Part shown: in pieces, positions 40,904 to 48,445 of the stretch
Position numbering within the stretch: the stretch's first letter is position 1
How the letters are laid out: the number at the start of each line of letters is the position of its first letter
Source: an uncultured Clostridium sp.
GTDB taxonomy: Bacteria > Bacillota > Clostridia > Christensenellales > Borkfalkiaceae
Reading direction: 5' to 3'
Assembly: GCA_900555925.1 (NCBI GenBank)
Contig: USMU01000004.1
Span: 1 to 52,244, forward strand
DNA length: 52,244 nucleotides
The notes under the pieces: generated by a model
What the model saw: only the letters and a program-made list of their open reading frames with translations
Told to the model about the DNA's origin: nothing
Databases searched by the model: none
Position numbers and translations under genes: made by a program

Positions 40904-41641
40904 TCAGACGGAATCTTTCAGACTTTCTTTGAGCTTAGCCAAAAGTTTTCTTTCCATTCTCGAAACGAACATCTGTGAAACGCCCAAGCGTTTGGCCGTC
41001 TCGCTTTGGGACAGTTCTTCCCCGTAGCGGTACTTGATCAGCGCCTTTTCCGTATCGGACAAATCTTTCATGGCCGAACGCAGGGCGTCTTTGATTTCGA
41101 GACGCTCGTATTTGTCGTCGTTGTCCGGCAGGAGCGCATAGAGGGAATGTTCGGAATCGTCCTCTCCCGAGCTCGCCACGCCGTCGAGGGAGACCGTTCC
41201 GCCCACTTCCAGCGCGCGGACGACTTCTTCTTCCGAGAGCGAAAGTCCGTCGGCAATCTCGCGTATGCTGGGTTTCGAGCCGTTTTTTCCTTCGTATTCG
41301 GCGGAGAATTCGCGCACGGAGGCGCTGATTTCGCTGAGCCGACGAGGGAGTTTGATAATTCTGGAACGGTCCCTGAAATAATTTTTAATTTCTCCGGCGA
41401 TGGTAGGCGTGATAAAAGTGGTAAACTGCATGCCGAGAGAGGGATCGAAACGGTCGATTCCCTTCAACAACGCGAGGGAAGCCACCTGTTTCAGATCGTC
41501 GTATTCCACACCCCGCCCCACGAATTTTTTTGCGAGAATGTCGGCTATGTAGAGGTATTTTTCGGCGATTTTATTGCGCAGCTCCCTCGAACCGGTCTCT
41601 TTATATCGCTCGAACAGCTCGTTGATCGTTTCTTCTGCCAT
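40904..41641 (-). CDS. SigB/SigF-type alternative sigma factor
   Basis: The 245-residue protein has region 2 (YLYIADILAKKFVGRGVEYDDLKQVASLALLKGIDRFD ... FTTFITPTIAGEIKNYFRDR, a textbook group 3 core), region 3 (IREIADGLSLSEEEVVRAL) and region 4 (LSQSETAKRLGVSQMFVSRMERKLLAKLK). It resembles the B. subtilis SigB/SigF/SigG family, which is controlled by anti-sigma and STAS proteins. Both are encoded on either side here. Because no sporulation genes flank it, a general-stress role is as likely as a sporulation role. Confidence 0.9.
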   Translation of the reverse strand: MAEETINELFERYKETGSRELRNKIAEKYLYIADILAKKFVGRGVEYDDLKQVASLALLKGIDRFDPSLGMQFTTFITPTIAGEIKNYFRDRSRIIKLPRRLSEISASVREFSAEYEGKNGSKPSIREIADGLSLSEEEVVRALEVGGTVSLDGVASSGEDDSEHSLYALLPDNDDKYERLEIKDALRSAMKDLSDTEKALIKYRYGEELSQSETAKRLGVSQMFVSRMERKLLAKLKESLKDSV

Positions 41642-41660
41642 AATGGAAAACCCGTCCCGC

Positions 41661-42023
41661 TCACGCTTCGAAGGCGATGGTCTGTACCGTGCCTGCGTCG
41701 TCTTTTACAAATTCCGCATTTCCCAAAAGCGCATTCAACAACGCATAAGAAATGTCGTCGTCCGCCGTTTTTTCTTCGGGTTCCCCCTTTTCCTTGCCGG
41801 AAACGGTACAGGCAAGCGACTCGCCCGTGCGGAAGGAAATATCGGCCGCGCGGAACCCGTTGCGTTTGAGGATCAGGAGGCTTTCGGTGACGCACACTTT
41901 GAAATCCTCGGCCGAATCCACGTCGAACCCGCAAAGCGCGCAAAGTCCGCCGGTCGTCAGCCGGACCGTCGTAAGATATTCGCTGGATAAAGGCAAAGAA
42001 ACGCAAAAGTTTTCCATGGTCAT
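41661..42023 (-). CDS. Degenerate RsbW-like protein
   Basis: The 120-residue protein follows the start of RsbW: PLSSEYLTTVRLTTGGLCALCGFDVDSAEDFKVCVTES (about 11-48). The catalytic N box is lost, however: Ile51 replaces the ATP/Mg-binding Asn in TESLLILKRNGF, and no GxG box is visible in the shortened C-terminal half, which is acidic (EKGEPEEKTADDD). It probably cannot phosphorylate. It overlaps the STAS gene by four nt and precedes the sigma gene, so it may act as a non-enzymatic anti-sigma or a scaffold. Confidence 0.65.
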   Translation of the reverse strand: MTMENFCVSLPLSSEYLTTVRLTTGGLCALCGFDVDSAEDFKVCVTESLLILKRNGFRAADISFRTGESLACTVSGKEKGEPEEKTADDDISYALLNALLGNAEFVKDDAGTVQTIAFEA

Positions 42024-42328
42024 TCAATCTCCATAATCGTATTCAGGGAACAAATCATAAAGAGCTTTTTGATCTTCTGCTGTAAATTTCTGAGAATGAT
42101 ATTATGTCCGTCCGTCTTTGCGTTTTTGAGAATCTTGACGAACGTTCCCAACGTCGTGCTGTCAATAAAGTTCAGCTCGGCGCAATCGAATACAATATCC
42201 GCGGGATTTTGCCTGTATGCCGAAATTACGTCGGAATAAAATTCGTCCGCATTTCCCGAATCGATGTCTCCGCTCAAAGCGACGGTCAATTTTCCCGCTT
42301 CCGCGCCCTTGATTTCCACTTCCTTCAT
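42020..42328 (-). CDS. STAS-domain anti-sigma factor antagonist (RsbV/SpoIIAA-like)
   Basis: The 102-residue protein carries the STAS fold with the regulatory phospho-serine motif LNFIDSTTLG (Ser57) after a hydrophobic strand (PADIVFDCAEL). Unphosphorylated, this kind of protein frees the sigma factor from its anti-sigma kinase. It is the first gene of a four-gene partner-switching operon (STAS, degenerate RsbW, sigma, intact RsbW). GGGAGG lies ten nt before the ATG. Confidence 0.88.
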   Translation of the reverse strand: MKEVEIKGAEAGKLTVALSGDIDSGNADEFYSDVISAYRQNPADIVFDCAELNFIDSTTLGTFVKILKNAKTDGHNIILRNLQQKIKKLFMICSLNTIMEIE

Positions 42329-42359
42329 GCTGAAAACCTCCCTTTTACGGTCTTATAAT

Positions 42360-42389
42360 TATATATAACGCATTTTCGCGCACTTTCAA
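42360..42389 (-). promoter_or_regulatory. Candidate promoter of the sigma module
   Basis: TTGAAA (42389-42384) with TATATA (42365-42360) at an 18-nt spacing. A GTTTGA ... CGTTAT arrangement in the same stretch loosely resembles a SigB-type promoter, which would allow autoregulation. Confidence 0.4.
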
Positions 42390-42414
42390 ACACTTCTCTT
42401 TCTTTATTCTTCCC

Positions 42415-43206
42415 TTAAAGATATGCGGCGACGTCGTTCAGGGAATTCAATACGATGTCCGGCCTGTCTTTTGAACCTTGGAGCATCTCCTTCGTCGTCT
42501 CCCCCGAAAGCACCAGAACGCCCGTAAAGCCGCTGTTATTTGCAAACCGAATATCGGTATGCAGACGGTCTCCGACCATGGCGATTTCGTCGTTTTTCGC
42601 GTCCAGAAGCCCTTCGAGCGCCTCGCCCATCATTTTATGCGGTTTGCCGCAAACGACGTCGGGGAGCCGATGAGACGAACACTCGAACAATTTGATAAAG
42701 GAACCGACGTCGGGCGGAAACACGCCCTTTGCGGGACAGACCGCATCGGGGTGAGTCGCCGCATAAAAACAGCCGTTTACGAGAAATTCGTTGAATTTTT
42801 TGAGCTTTTCAAAGGTCACTTCGGTGTCGTAAGCCAATACGCAGACCTCGGGATTCTCTTCGTCGAGCGGTATTCCGCGGGCGGAAAAATCCGCCTTCAA
42901 CGCTTCTCTGCCCAAAAGATAAACTCTCTTTCCCGCATGGTATTTTTTGAGATATTCCGCCGTCGCCGTTCCCGAAGTATACACGAAATCCCGCGAATCC
43001 CAAAACCCTATTTTTGCGAGCTTTTCTCTGTATTCTTCGGGAGTTTTGGAAGAATTGTTCGTGCAATACACCAGCTTTTTTCCCTTTTCCCGAAGCAGGG
43101 AGAGCGTCTTTTTCATCTCCCCGATCGGCGTCTCGTCTATATAAATCGTGCCGTCCATGTCTAAAAGAAACACTTTTGTCTTTTGTATAAGTTCCTCGAT
43201 CGTCAT
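42415..43206 (-). CDS. HAD-IIA phosphatase (NagD/PGP-like)
   Basis: The 263-residue protein has motif I LLDMDGTIY (Asp16, Asp18), motif II in YCTNNSSKT, motif III with Lys in CGKPHKMM and motif IV in MVGDRLHTDI, with the C2a cap between motifs II and III, the HAD-IIA layout. Such enzymes dephosphorylate small sugar phosphates or damaged metabolites such as 2-phosphoglycolate. It runs in the same direction as the ProX-like gene upstream. Confidence 0.88.
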   Translation of the reverse strand: MTIEELIQKTKVFLLDMDGTIYIDETPIGEMKKTLSLLREKGKKLVYCTNNSSKTPEEYREKLAKIGFWDSRDFVYTSGTATAEYLKKYHAGKRVYLLGREALKADFSARGIPLDEENPEVCVLAYDTEVTFEKLKKFNEFLVNGCFYAATHPDAVCPAKGVFPPDVGSFIKLFECSSHRLPDVVCGKPHKMMGEALEGLLDAKNDEIAMVGDRLHTDIRFANNSGFTGVLVLSGETTKEMLQGSKDRPDIVLNSLNDVAAYL

Positions 43207-43240
43207 ATCTTTCCTCTTCGGCTTTTTCAGATTTTTCAGA

Positions 43241-43726
43241 TCAAAATTCCGCCGTATGCACAGTATTTCCGTTCTCTTTTATCAAGTCGATCAAATCCCG
43301 CGTTTTCAGCCAGACCGTGGCTGTGTTATCATTCGGGTGAACGCCTATCAGTCCCGCGTCCTCCGTAAATTCTTTGTCAATAAAGCACTGTACCTTATGT
43401 TCCGTATCGTTGAGGATACCGAGCGGAGTAACCGAGCCCGGAGTCAATCCCAAAACGGCCGTCAATTCCTGTTCGGAAGCAAACGATAAAGCCCCGATTC
43501 CGTTTTCCCGCCTGAATTTTTTCAAATTCACTCTTTTGTTTCCCTTGACGACGAGGAGATAGTAATTCTTTTTGCCGTCTCTCACAAAGAGATTTTTTGC
43601 CTCGGCGTCGGGATAGGGCAACGGGACGGAAGCGGCTTCCGCCATATTGAACACGGGCTCATGCTCCGTCGTTTCAAATCGGATATTTCGGAAATTCAGA
43701 TATTCATACACTTCGCTTTTCTTCAT
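43241..43726 (-). CDS. ProX/YbaK-type aminoacyl-tRNA deacylase
   Basis: I choose the ATG at 43726 (MKKSEVYEYLNFRNIRF) because it matches the family's usual start; an ATG 21 nt earlier lacks a ribosome site as well. The 161-residue protein has the ProX/PrdX pattern: TTEHEPVFNMAEA, NLFVRDGKKNYYLLVVKGNKRVNLK with the conserved Lys, LGLTPGSVTPLGILND and IGVHPNDNTATVWL. These free-standing editing proteins hydrolyse alanyl-tRNA(Pro) in trans, guarding against Ala-for-Pro errors. Located between HisC-cluster genes and the HAD phosphatase. Confidence 0.85.
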   Translation of the reverse strand: MKKSEVYEYLNFRNIRFETTEHEPVFNMAEAASVPLPYPDAEAKNLFVRDGKKNYYLLVVKGNKRVNLKKFRRENGIGALSFASEQELTAVLGLTPGSVTPLGILNDTEHKVQCFIDKEFTEDAGLIGVHPNDNTATVWLKTRDLIDLIKENGNTVHTAEF

Positions 43727-43776
43727 AAAATTACCCGCAATTCGCATTGAAAAAACTGATTTTTAAGGGCGATTTT

Positions 43777-44880
43777 TTATAACAGGGAAAAATCTCTCAT
43801 CAGTGCCGCAATCCCGTATGGCATAAGGGATTGCGACAATTCGGGAAGCAATTTCAAAACATCGGCGAAAATGCGAAAAACATCGTTTCCGATTTCTTCT
43901 TTGAAAATGCGGCAATCCCTTTGTATGCCTGAGATTGCGGGCAATATTTTTTTTCGCGCCTCTTCGAAGTTTTTTTCGTATTTTTCGAGCTCGTTCAACG
44001 AGGGAACGACGCTCTCCCCGACAAAAATATCCGTCCCTTGCGCGAGCTTTTCCGCCGCTTCCCGCCGCCCGTTATAATCCACCTTCCCGCCGCGGTAAAA
44101 CCCGCTCTCGAAAAACAGCGCGTAAGCGTCCGAAAGCACTTTGCAACACGGGGCGAGCAAATCGGATTTTCCCGAAATTTTTTCCGCCGCGTCCCGAAAC
44201 GCGAAAATTTCCCCTTCGGGATACCCCGAACGAAAACAGTATTCCGCCGCAGTTACCGCGAAAAACAGCGTTTCTGCTCCCTCGGAAAAACACTTTGCCG
44301 AAGCGGACAAGAGCGCTTCCGAATTTTCCGAAGAGTCGGCCTCGGACACGGGAAGCCCGACCGCCTTTAAGGCGCGGCGGCAAAATACCGACAGCGAACA
44401 AGCGACGAGAAACGCCCTCGCCCGCATTTGTCCCCTTTCGTTCTCCGACAGCTCCCTCGCGCCGCCGTAAACGAGCGCGGGAGGCGGAACGGGATAAATT
44501 ACTTCTTGCTTGCCCGAAAAAACCCGCGCGTGCGCACGGAACAAACCGAACGGCTCCGGCGAAGTGCAGACGGCGACGAACGGCAGAGCGCGCGCGGCGG
44601 CAAAATACCGTCCCAAAGAGCACGCTTTCCCCGCCCCGACCACGCAGGTAATCCCGTCGGAAAGGTGAAAGAGCGGCACCGCGTCGTCTTCGCTCCTTAT
44701 GACGAGCTGTATCTTTTTCGGCAGATTTTTCAGCGTTTCCAGCACGGGAAACGCGCTTTCTTCGTCGGTGAGTACGAGATATTTTCCGAAGGGAAAACGG
44801 GCGGAAAGCAGAGCGGGAAAATCTTCCAGATCTCCCGTCAGAATTTCACTCCCGAAAAGCGCCGACGAGACCTCCCTCAT
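43777..44880 (-). CDS. Unassigned protein, possibly a degenerate glycerol-1-phosphate dehydrogenase-like fold
   Basis: The 367-residue protein has a Rossmann-like start (GKYLVLTDEESAFPVLETL), CVVGAGKACSLGRYFAAARALPFVAVCTSPEPFGLF, which aligns in shape with the GxGxxxDxxK-to-PTAPS stretch of AraM/iron-ADH dehydrogenases, and a helical C-terminal half. The metal-binding Asp/His/His set of that family is not obvious, and many positions are Ala, Phe or Glu instead. The gene starts 4 nt after hisC stops, so it is co-transcribed. I can propose only a dehydroquinate synthase-like fold. Confidence 0.4.
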   Translation of the reverse strand: MREVSSALFGSEILTGDLEDFPALLSARFPFGKYLVLTDEESAFPVLETLKNLPKKIQLVIRSEDDAVPLFHLSDGITCVVGAGKACSLGRYFAAARALPFVAVCTSPEPFGLFRAHARVFSGKQEVIYPVPPPALVYGGARELSENERGQMRARAFLVACSLSVFCRRALKAVGLPVSEADSSENSEALLSASAKCFSEGAETLFFAVTAAEYCFRSGYPEGEIFAFRDAAEKISGKSDLLAPCCKVLSDAYALFFESGFYRGGKVDYNGRREAAEKLAQGTDIFVGESVVPSLNELEKYEKNFEEARKKILPAISGIQRDCRIFKEEIGNDVFRIFADVLKLLPELSQSLMPYGIAALMRDFSLL

Positions 44881-44884
44881 AGCA

Positions 44885-45952
44885 TTATAAATCCCTCAAA
44901 ATTTCCTTCAATGCGGAAAGCAGAGCGTCGTTTTCCTCCTTCGTTCCCACCGTGATACGGCAGAAGTCTTTCAGCTTCGGAGTATCGAAAAATCTCACCA
45001 GCACGCCGCGGGCTTTGAGCCCCTCGTATATGCTCCTCCCGCCCAGACGGGGATACCCCGCGAACAGGAAATTCGCCGCGCTTTCAGGCACGAAAAATCC
45101 GAGCTTCAAAAGCTCGCCGCGAAGGCGCGCGCGCTCCGATTTCACCTTTTCCGCCGCGCGTTCGTAATATTCCCCGTCTAAGACCGCCGCCGCACAGGCC
45201 GCCTGACACAGCGCGTCCACGGGATAGGAATTGAAACAGTCCTTCGCCGTAAACAGGCCGCGGATCAGCTCCTTATCCCCCAGCGCGTAACCGCAGCGGA
45301 TTCCCGCCAGAGAATAGTATTTGGAAAACGTCTTGACGACCAACAGATTTTTATATTCCTTTGTGAGCGGCGCGAGGCTTTCCCCGTAAAAACCCATATA
45401 CGCTTCATCCGCTATCACGATTTTGTCCGCATTGTCCCGCACGAACGCTTCCATTTCCTTACGGGGGATTCCGATACCCGTAGGAGCGTTCGGATTGGCG
45501 ATTAAAATTCCCTGCACGTCCTGCTTCGTCAAAGCGGAAAGATTCATCGTATAATCCTCTTTCAGCGCGACCGACTTATACGGCACGGAAAAAAACGAGC
45601 AGAACACGGGATAAAAGGAATACGTCAAATCCGCAAACGCCGCGCCCTTCCCGTCCGAGTCGAAAAACGCGCGCACGCAGAGCGCGAGCACTTCGTCGCT
45701 GCCGTTGCCGCAAAATACGTTGTCTTTTTCCACGCCCTCCGCGCGGGCGATCGCTTCCCGCAAGGCGTCTGCGTCGGGCGCGGGATAACGCTTCAAATTT
45801 TCCGTATCGAACGCGCGGAGCGCGGCCGATACCTTCGGGGACGGCGGATAGGGATTTTCATTGGTATTCAGCTTGACATACCGCTTATCCTTCGGCTGCT
45901 CCCCCGCCGTATACGGCGAAAGCGAGGAGAGAAATTTACTTAAATATGCCAT
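44885..45952 (-). CDS. hisC: Histidinol-phosphate aminotransferase-like PLP enzyme
   Basis: The 355-residue fold-type I aminotransferase opens with the HisC mark KLNTNENPYPPSPKV, then RYPAPDADALREAIA, NVFCGNGSDEVLAL, NPNAPTGIGI, IADEAYMGF and the PLP lysine in TFSKYYSLAGIRCGYALG. This corresponds to HisC, which makes histidinol phosphate, though in Clostridia close relatives handle other substrates, and no other his genes are near. Hence a general aromatic or phospho-amino acid role is possible. Confidence 0.8.
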   Translation of the reverse strand: MAYLSKFLSSLSPYTAGEQPKDKRYVKLNTNENPYPPSPKVSAALRAFDTENLKRYPAPDADALREAIARAEGVEKDNVFCGNGSDEVLALCVRAFFDSDGKGAAFADLTYSFYPVFCSFFSVPYKSVALKEDYTMNLSALTKQDVQGILIANPNAPTGIGIPRKEMEAFVRDNADKIVIADEAYMGFYGESLAPLTKEYKNLLVVKTFSKYYSLAGIRCGYALGDKELIRGLFTAKDCFNSYPVDALCQAACAAAVLDGEYYERAAEKVKSERARLRGELLKLGFFVPESAANFLFAGYPRLGGRSIYEGLKARGVLVRFFDTPKLKDFCRITVGTKEENDALLSALKEILRDL

Positions 45953-45979
45953 AAATTCACCTCTTTTATCCGATTCAAA

Positions 45980-47050
45980 TCAAAACAGCAGCGAAAGCGC
46001 GTTGAGCGCCAGCCCCACCGCCACCGCGACGACATAGCATATCGCGATTAAAACGAGGTTGCGCCTCCACTCCTTCACGTTTTTCAAAAGTACGACGAAC
46101 CCCAGTCCCGCATTCGCACAGAGCCCCGCCGCGCACGAGCCGAAGGAAATTCCGCCCTGCAAAAAGCTCCCCGTGATGACTACGCTGGAAGCACAGTTGG
46201 GAATCAGCCCGACGAGCGAGGAAATGAACGGCTGGACAAACAGGTTTTTATTCATAAAGGAAATAAAGCGCTCCTCCGTGACATAATAAATCACGACGCC
46301 CAAAACGACGTTGACGATGAGGATAAAGAGCGCCACTTTCAACGCATGCAACAGCGGGGACAGAAAATACAGCGTAAACGGCTTGCTCTCGTCGTGCACC
46401 CGCCCGCAGGAGGTACATTCAAATTCCTTTTCCTGCGCTTTTTTCAAAAACAATTCGTGCGAGGGCGTATCGCGGGAATCCTCGTGCAAGGAAGTACCTG
46501 CGCCCTGCGAATCCTCAGACGGAGAAACCGCATCGAGGGAAACCTCGGACGAAGAAGAAACCGCACTATGAGAATGCTGCACGTGTTCCGAATGCGCATG
46601 GGAACGCGCTTCGTCCAAGTATTTACCGCGGGAGGATTCGACGCGCGTCTGCCTGCGGCCGAAGCCCTTCAAAATTCCGTCTGCGGCGTACCCCACCGCG
46701 ACGCCGACGACGATTTTTACCGCTATGAGCGGCAGGAGCCAAACGGCGCCTTTACCCGACGACAAGAGAATAATAAACGCTTCGTCGCTGGTGGAGAGAA
46801 AAATCGCCAGGAGCGTCCCGACCGTGATATATTTCTGCTCGAACAATTTCGCCGCCATGACCGAAAACCCGCACTGGGGAATCAACCCCGTCGCGGAACC
46901 GATGAGCGGCCCCAATTTCCCGCTCAAACGGTTGTTCGGGCCCGTTAAATTCGTCTTATGCTCGATGAGCTCGATAATGATATAAATCAGCAACAGCCAC
47001 GGGAAAAGTTTGAGCGTGTCTAAAAGCGCGTCCAACAAAACATCTGCCAT
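45980..47050 (-). CDS. ArsP_2-type permease with His/Ser-rich CxxC loop
   Basis: The 356-residue membrane protein has about nine helices in two homologous halves: GPLIGSATGLIPQCGFSVMA and SSLVGLIPNCASSVVITG each carry the GLIPxC motif with a membrane Cys. Families of this type are annotated as putative manganese transporters or arsenic permeases. A cytoplasmic loop of about 90 residues between the halves is rich in Ser, His, Glu and Asp and contains ECTSCGRVHDES, a possible metal sensor or donor. It starts 3 nt after tsaD ends. Metal-chelate or organoarsenical export is plausible; direction and substrate are unproved. Confidence 0.75.
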   Translation of the reverse strand: MADVLLDALLDTLKLFPWLLLIYIIIELIEHKTNLTGPNNRLSGKLGPLIGSATGLIPQCGFSVMAAKLFEQKYITVGTLLAIFLSTSDEAFIILLSSGKGAVWLLPLIAVKIVVGVAVGYAADGILKGFGRRQTRVESSRGKYLDEARSHAHSEHVQHSHSAVSSSSEVSLDAVSPSEDSQGAGTSLHEDSRDTPSHELFLKKAQEKEFECTSCGRVHDESKPFTLYFLSPLLHALKVALFILIVNVVLGVVIYYVTEERFISFMNKNLFVQPFISSLVGLIPNCASSVVITGSFLQGGISFGSCAAGLCANAGLGFVVLLKNVKEWRRNLVLIAICYVVAVAVGLALNALSLLF

Positions 47051-47053
47051 GGA

Positions 47054-48112
47054 TTACCTCCCGATAACCAGAGACTTTGAAAGCGGAATAGACGCCTTGG
47101 CGTTCAGCTCCAATCCCGCAAAGTTGCCGAGGCGGTACTGCACCAGACCTTCCGACGCGATCATCGCCGCGTTGTCCGTACAATAGCGCTTTTCGGGCAG
47201 CACGAGGGAAAAGCCGTTCGCCTTACACGCCGCCGACAAATGTTCCCGAAGATACGTATTTGCGGCCACGCCGCCGCCCGCCGTCACCATCGTCACTCCC
47301 TTGGCTTTCGCCGCCGCGATCGTCTTTTCCACGAGCACGTCGAGCGCCGCCGCCTGAAAGGAAGCCGCGACGTCCGCCTTCGAATACTCCTCCCCTTTCT
47401 GCTCCTTGGTATGACAATAGTTGATGACCGCCGTCTTTAAGCCGCTGTACGAAAAATCGAAGCCTCCGCCCCCTTTTAACATTTTGGGCATGGGGACGTT
47501 CGCGGTTCCGTCTTTCGCGCAGCGCTCGATATTCGGGCCGCCGGGATATTTGAGCCCCAGCACCCGCGCGACTTTATCGAACGCCTCCCCCGCCGCGTCG
47601 TCCAGCGTCGAGCCTAAAATTTCAAATTCCGATTCCGTCTTTGCGTACAGAATTGCGGTATGGCCGCCGCTCGCGAGCAACGTGACGAACGGGGGACGGA
47701 GAGTCGGTTCGACGAGATAGGCCGCCGCCATGTGGCCGCGGATATGATTGACCGCCACGAGCGGTTTTCCGAGGGCATAGGCGAAAGCCTTCGCAAAGGA
47801 TACGCCCACGAGGAGCGCGCCCAGAAGTCCCGCGCCGTAAGTGACCGCCACCGCGTCGATATTTTCAAAATTTATCCCCGCGTTCTTCACCGCGCGGGAA
47901 ACCACCGCGGAAATCGCGTCCGTATGCGCGCGGGAGGCAATTTCCGGAACCACGCCGCCGTAAAAGGATTGAATATCCGCCGAAGACGCGATTTCGTCCG
48001 AGAGAATTTTTCTGCCGCTTATGACCGCGGCGGCCGTCTCGTCGCACGAAGATTCGATGCCGAGAATGATCGGGGAGGGTTTATTGAGATCGGGGGTAGG
48101 AAACGAATACAT
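47054..48112 (-). CDS. tsaD: tRNA N6-threonylcarbamoyladenosine transferase TsaD
   Basis: The 352-residue Kae1/Qri7 family protein has all main motifs: IILGIESSCDETAAAVI, VTYGAGLLGALLVGVSFAKA, VNHIRGHMAAAYL with the metal-binding His pair, LLASGGHTAILY and MVTAGGGVAANTYLR. TsaD transfers the threonylcarbamoyl group to A37 of ANN-decoding tRNAs with TsaB and TsaE, which are not in the window. AAAGGTGG lies four nt before the ATG. Upstream is the purine-rich tandem repeat, which would form a pyrimidine-rich mRNA leader. Confidence 0.95.
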   Translation of the reverse strand: MYSFPTPDLNKPSPIILGIESSCDETAAAVISGRKILSDEIASSADIQSFYGGVVPEIASRAHTDAISAVVSRAVKNAGINFENIDAVAVTYGAGLLGALLVGVSFAKAFAYALGKPLVAVNHIRGHMAAAYLVEPTLRPPFVTLLASGGHTAILYAKTESEFEILGSTLDDAAGEAFDKVARVLGLKYPGGPNIERCAKDGTANVPMPKMLKGGGGFDFSYSGLKTAVINYCHTKEQKGEEYSKADVAASFQAAALDVLVEKTIAAAKAKGVTMVTAGGGVAANTYLREHLSAACKANGFSLVLPEKRYCTDNAAMIASEGLVQYRLGNFAGLELNAKASIPLSKSLVIGR

Positions 48113-48144
48113 GGCACCACCTTTTTGAAAACATTGTCCGAAAA

Positions 48145-48345
48145 AAGACGGACGGGAGAACGAGAAAACAGGAGAACGGGAAAACGGGAGAACAGGAAAC
48201 GGGAGAACAGGAAACGGGAGAACAGGAAACGGGGGAACGAAAAACGGAAGAACGGGAGAACGAAAAACGGAAGAACGGGAGAACGAAAAAACGGGAGAAC
48301 GAAAAAACGAAAAAACAGAAGAACGGGCAGAAAAAAGAGGAGACG
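48145..48345. repeat. Purine-rich short tandem repeats between prfB and tsaD
   Basis: The plus strand here is almost pure A and G with scattered C. It holds three tandem 15-bp units ACAGGAAACGGGAGA (48192-48236, one change in the third) and two exact 23-bp units (48237-48259 and 48260-48282) sharing ACGGAAGAACGGGAGA, then degenerate ACGAAAAA copies. Slipped-strand growth is likely. It lies in the 333-bp gap; no gene was seen in the gap. Confidence 0.85.
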
Positions 48346-48394
48346 AACGGAAGCGGAAAGATATGAGCGAAAAAATCAGCCGAAAGAGTCGGCG

Positions 48395-48431
48395 AAAGAA
48401 ACAATTATCGGCAGCACCTGCCGCCGATAAT
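48395..48431 (-). terminator. Likely terminator of prfB
   Basis: ATTATCGGC (48404-48412) and GCCGATAAT (48423-48431) pair, and TGTTTCTTT follows on the minus strand, 14 nt after the prfB stop codon. Confidence 0.55.
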
Positions 48432-48445
48432 CGCCCACAATCTTT

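Noticed and set aside
48192..48282. CRISPR array
   Set aside because: Units are head-to-tail with no unique spacers and no cas genes nearby.
48081..48404. 107-codon Phe/Ser/Pro-rich frame on the minus strand
   Set aside because: It is a translation of the purine-rich tandem repeat and has no ribosome site or promoter.
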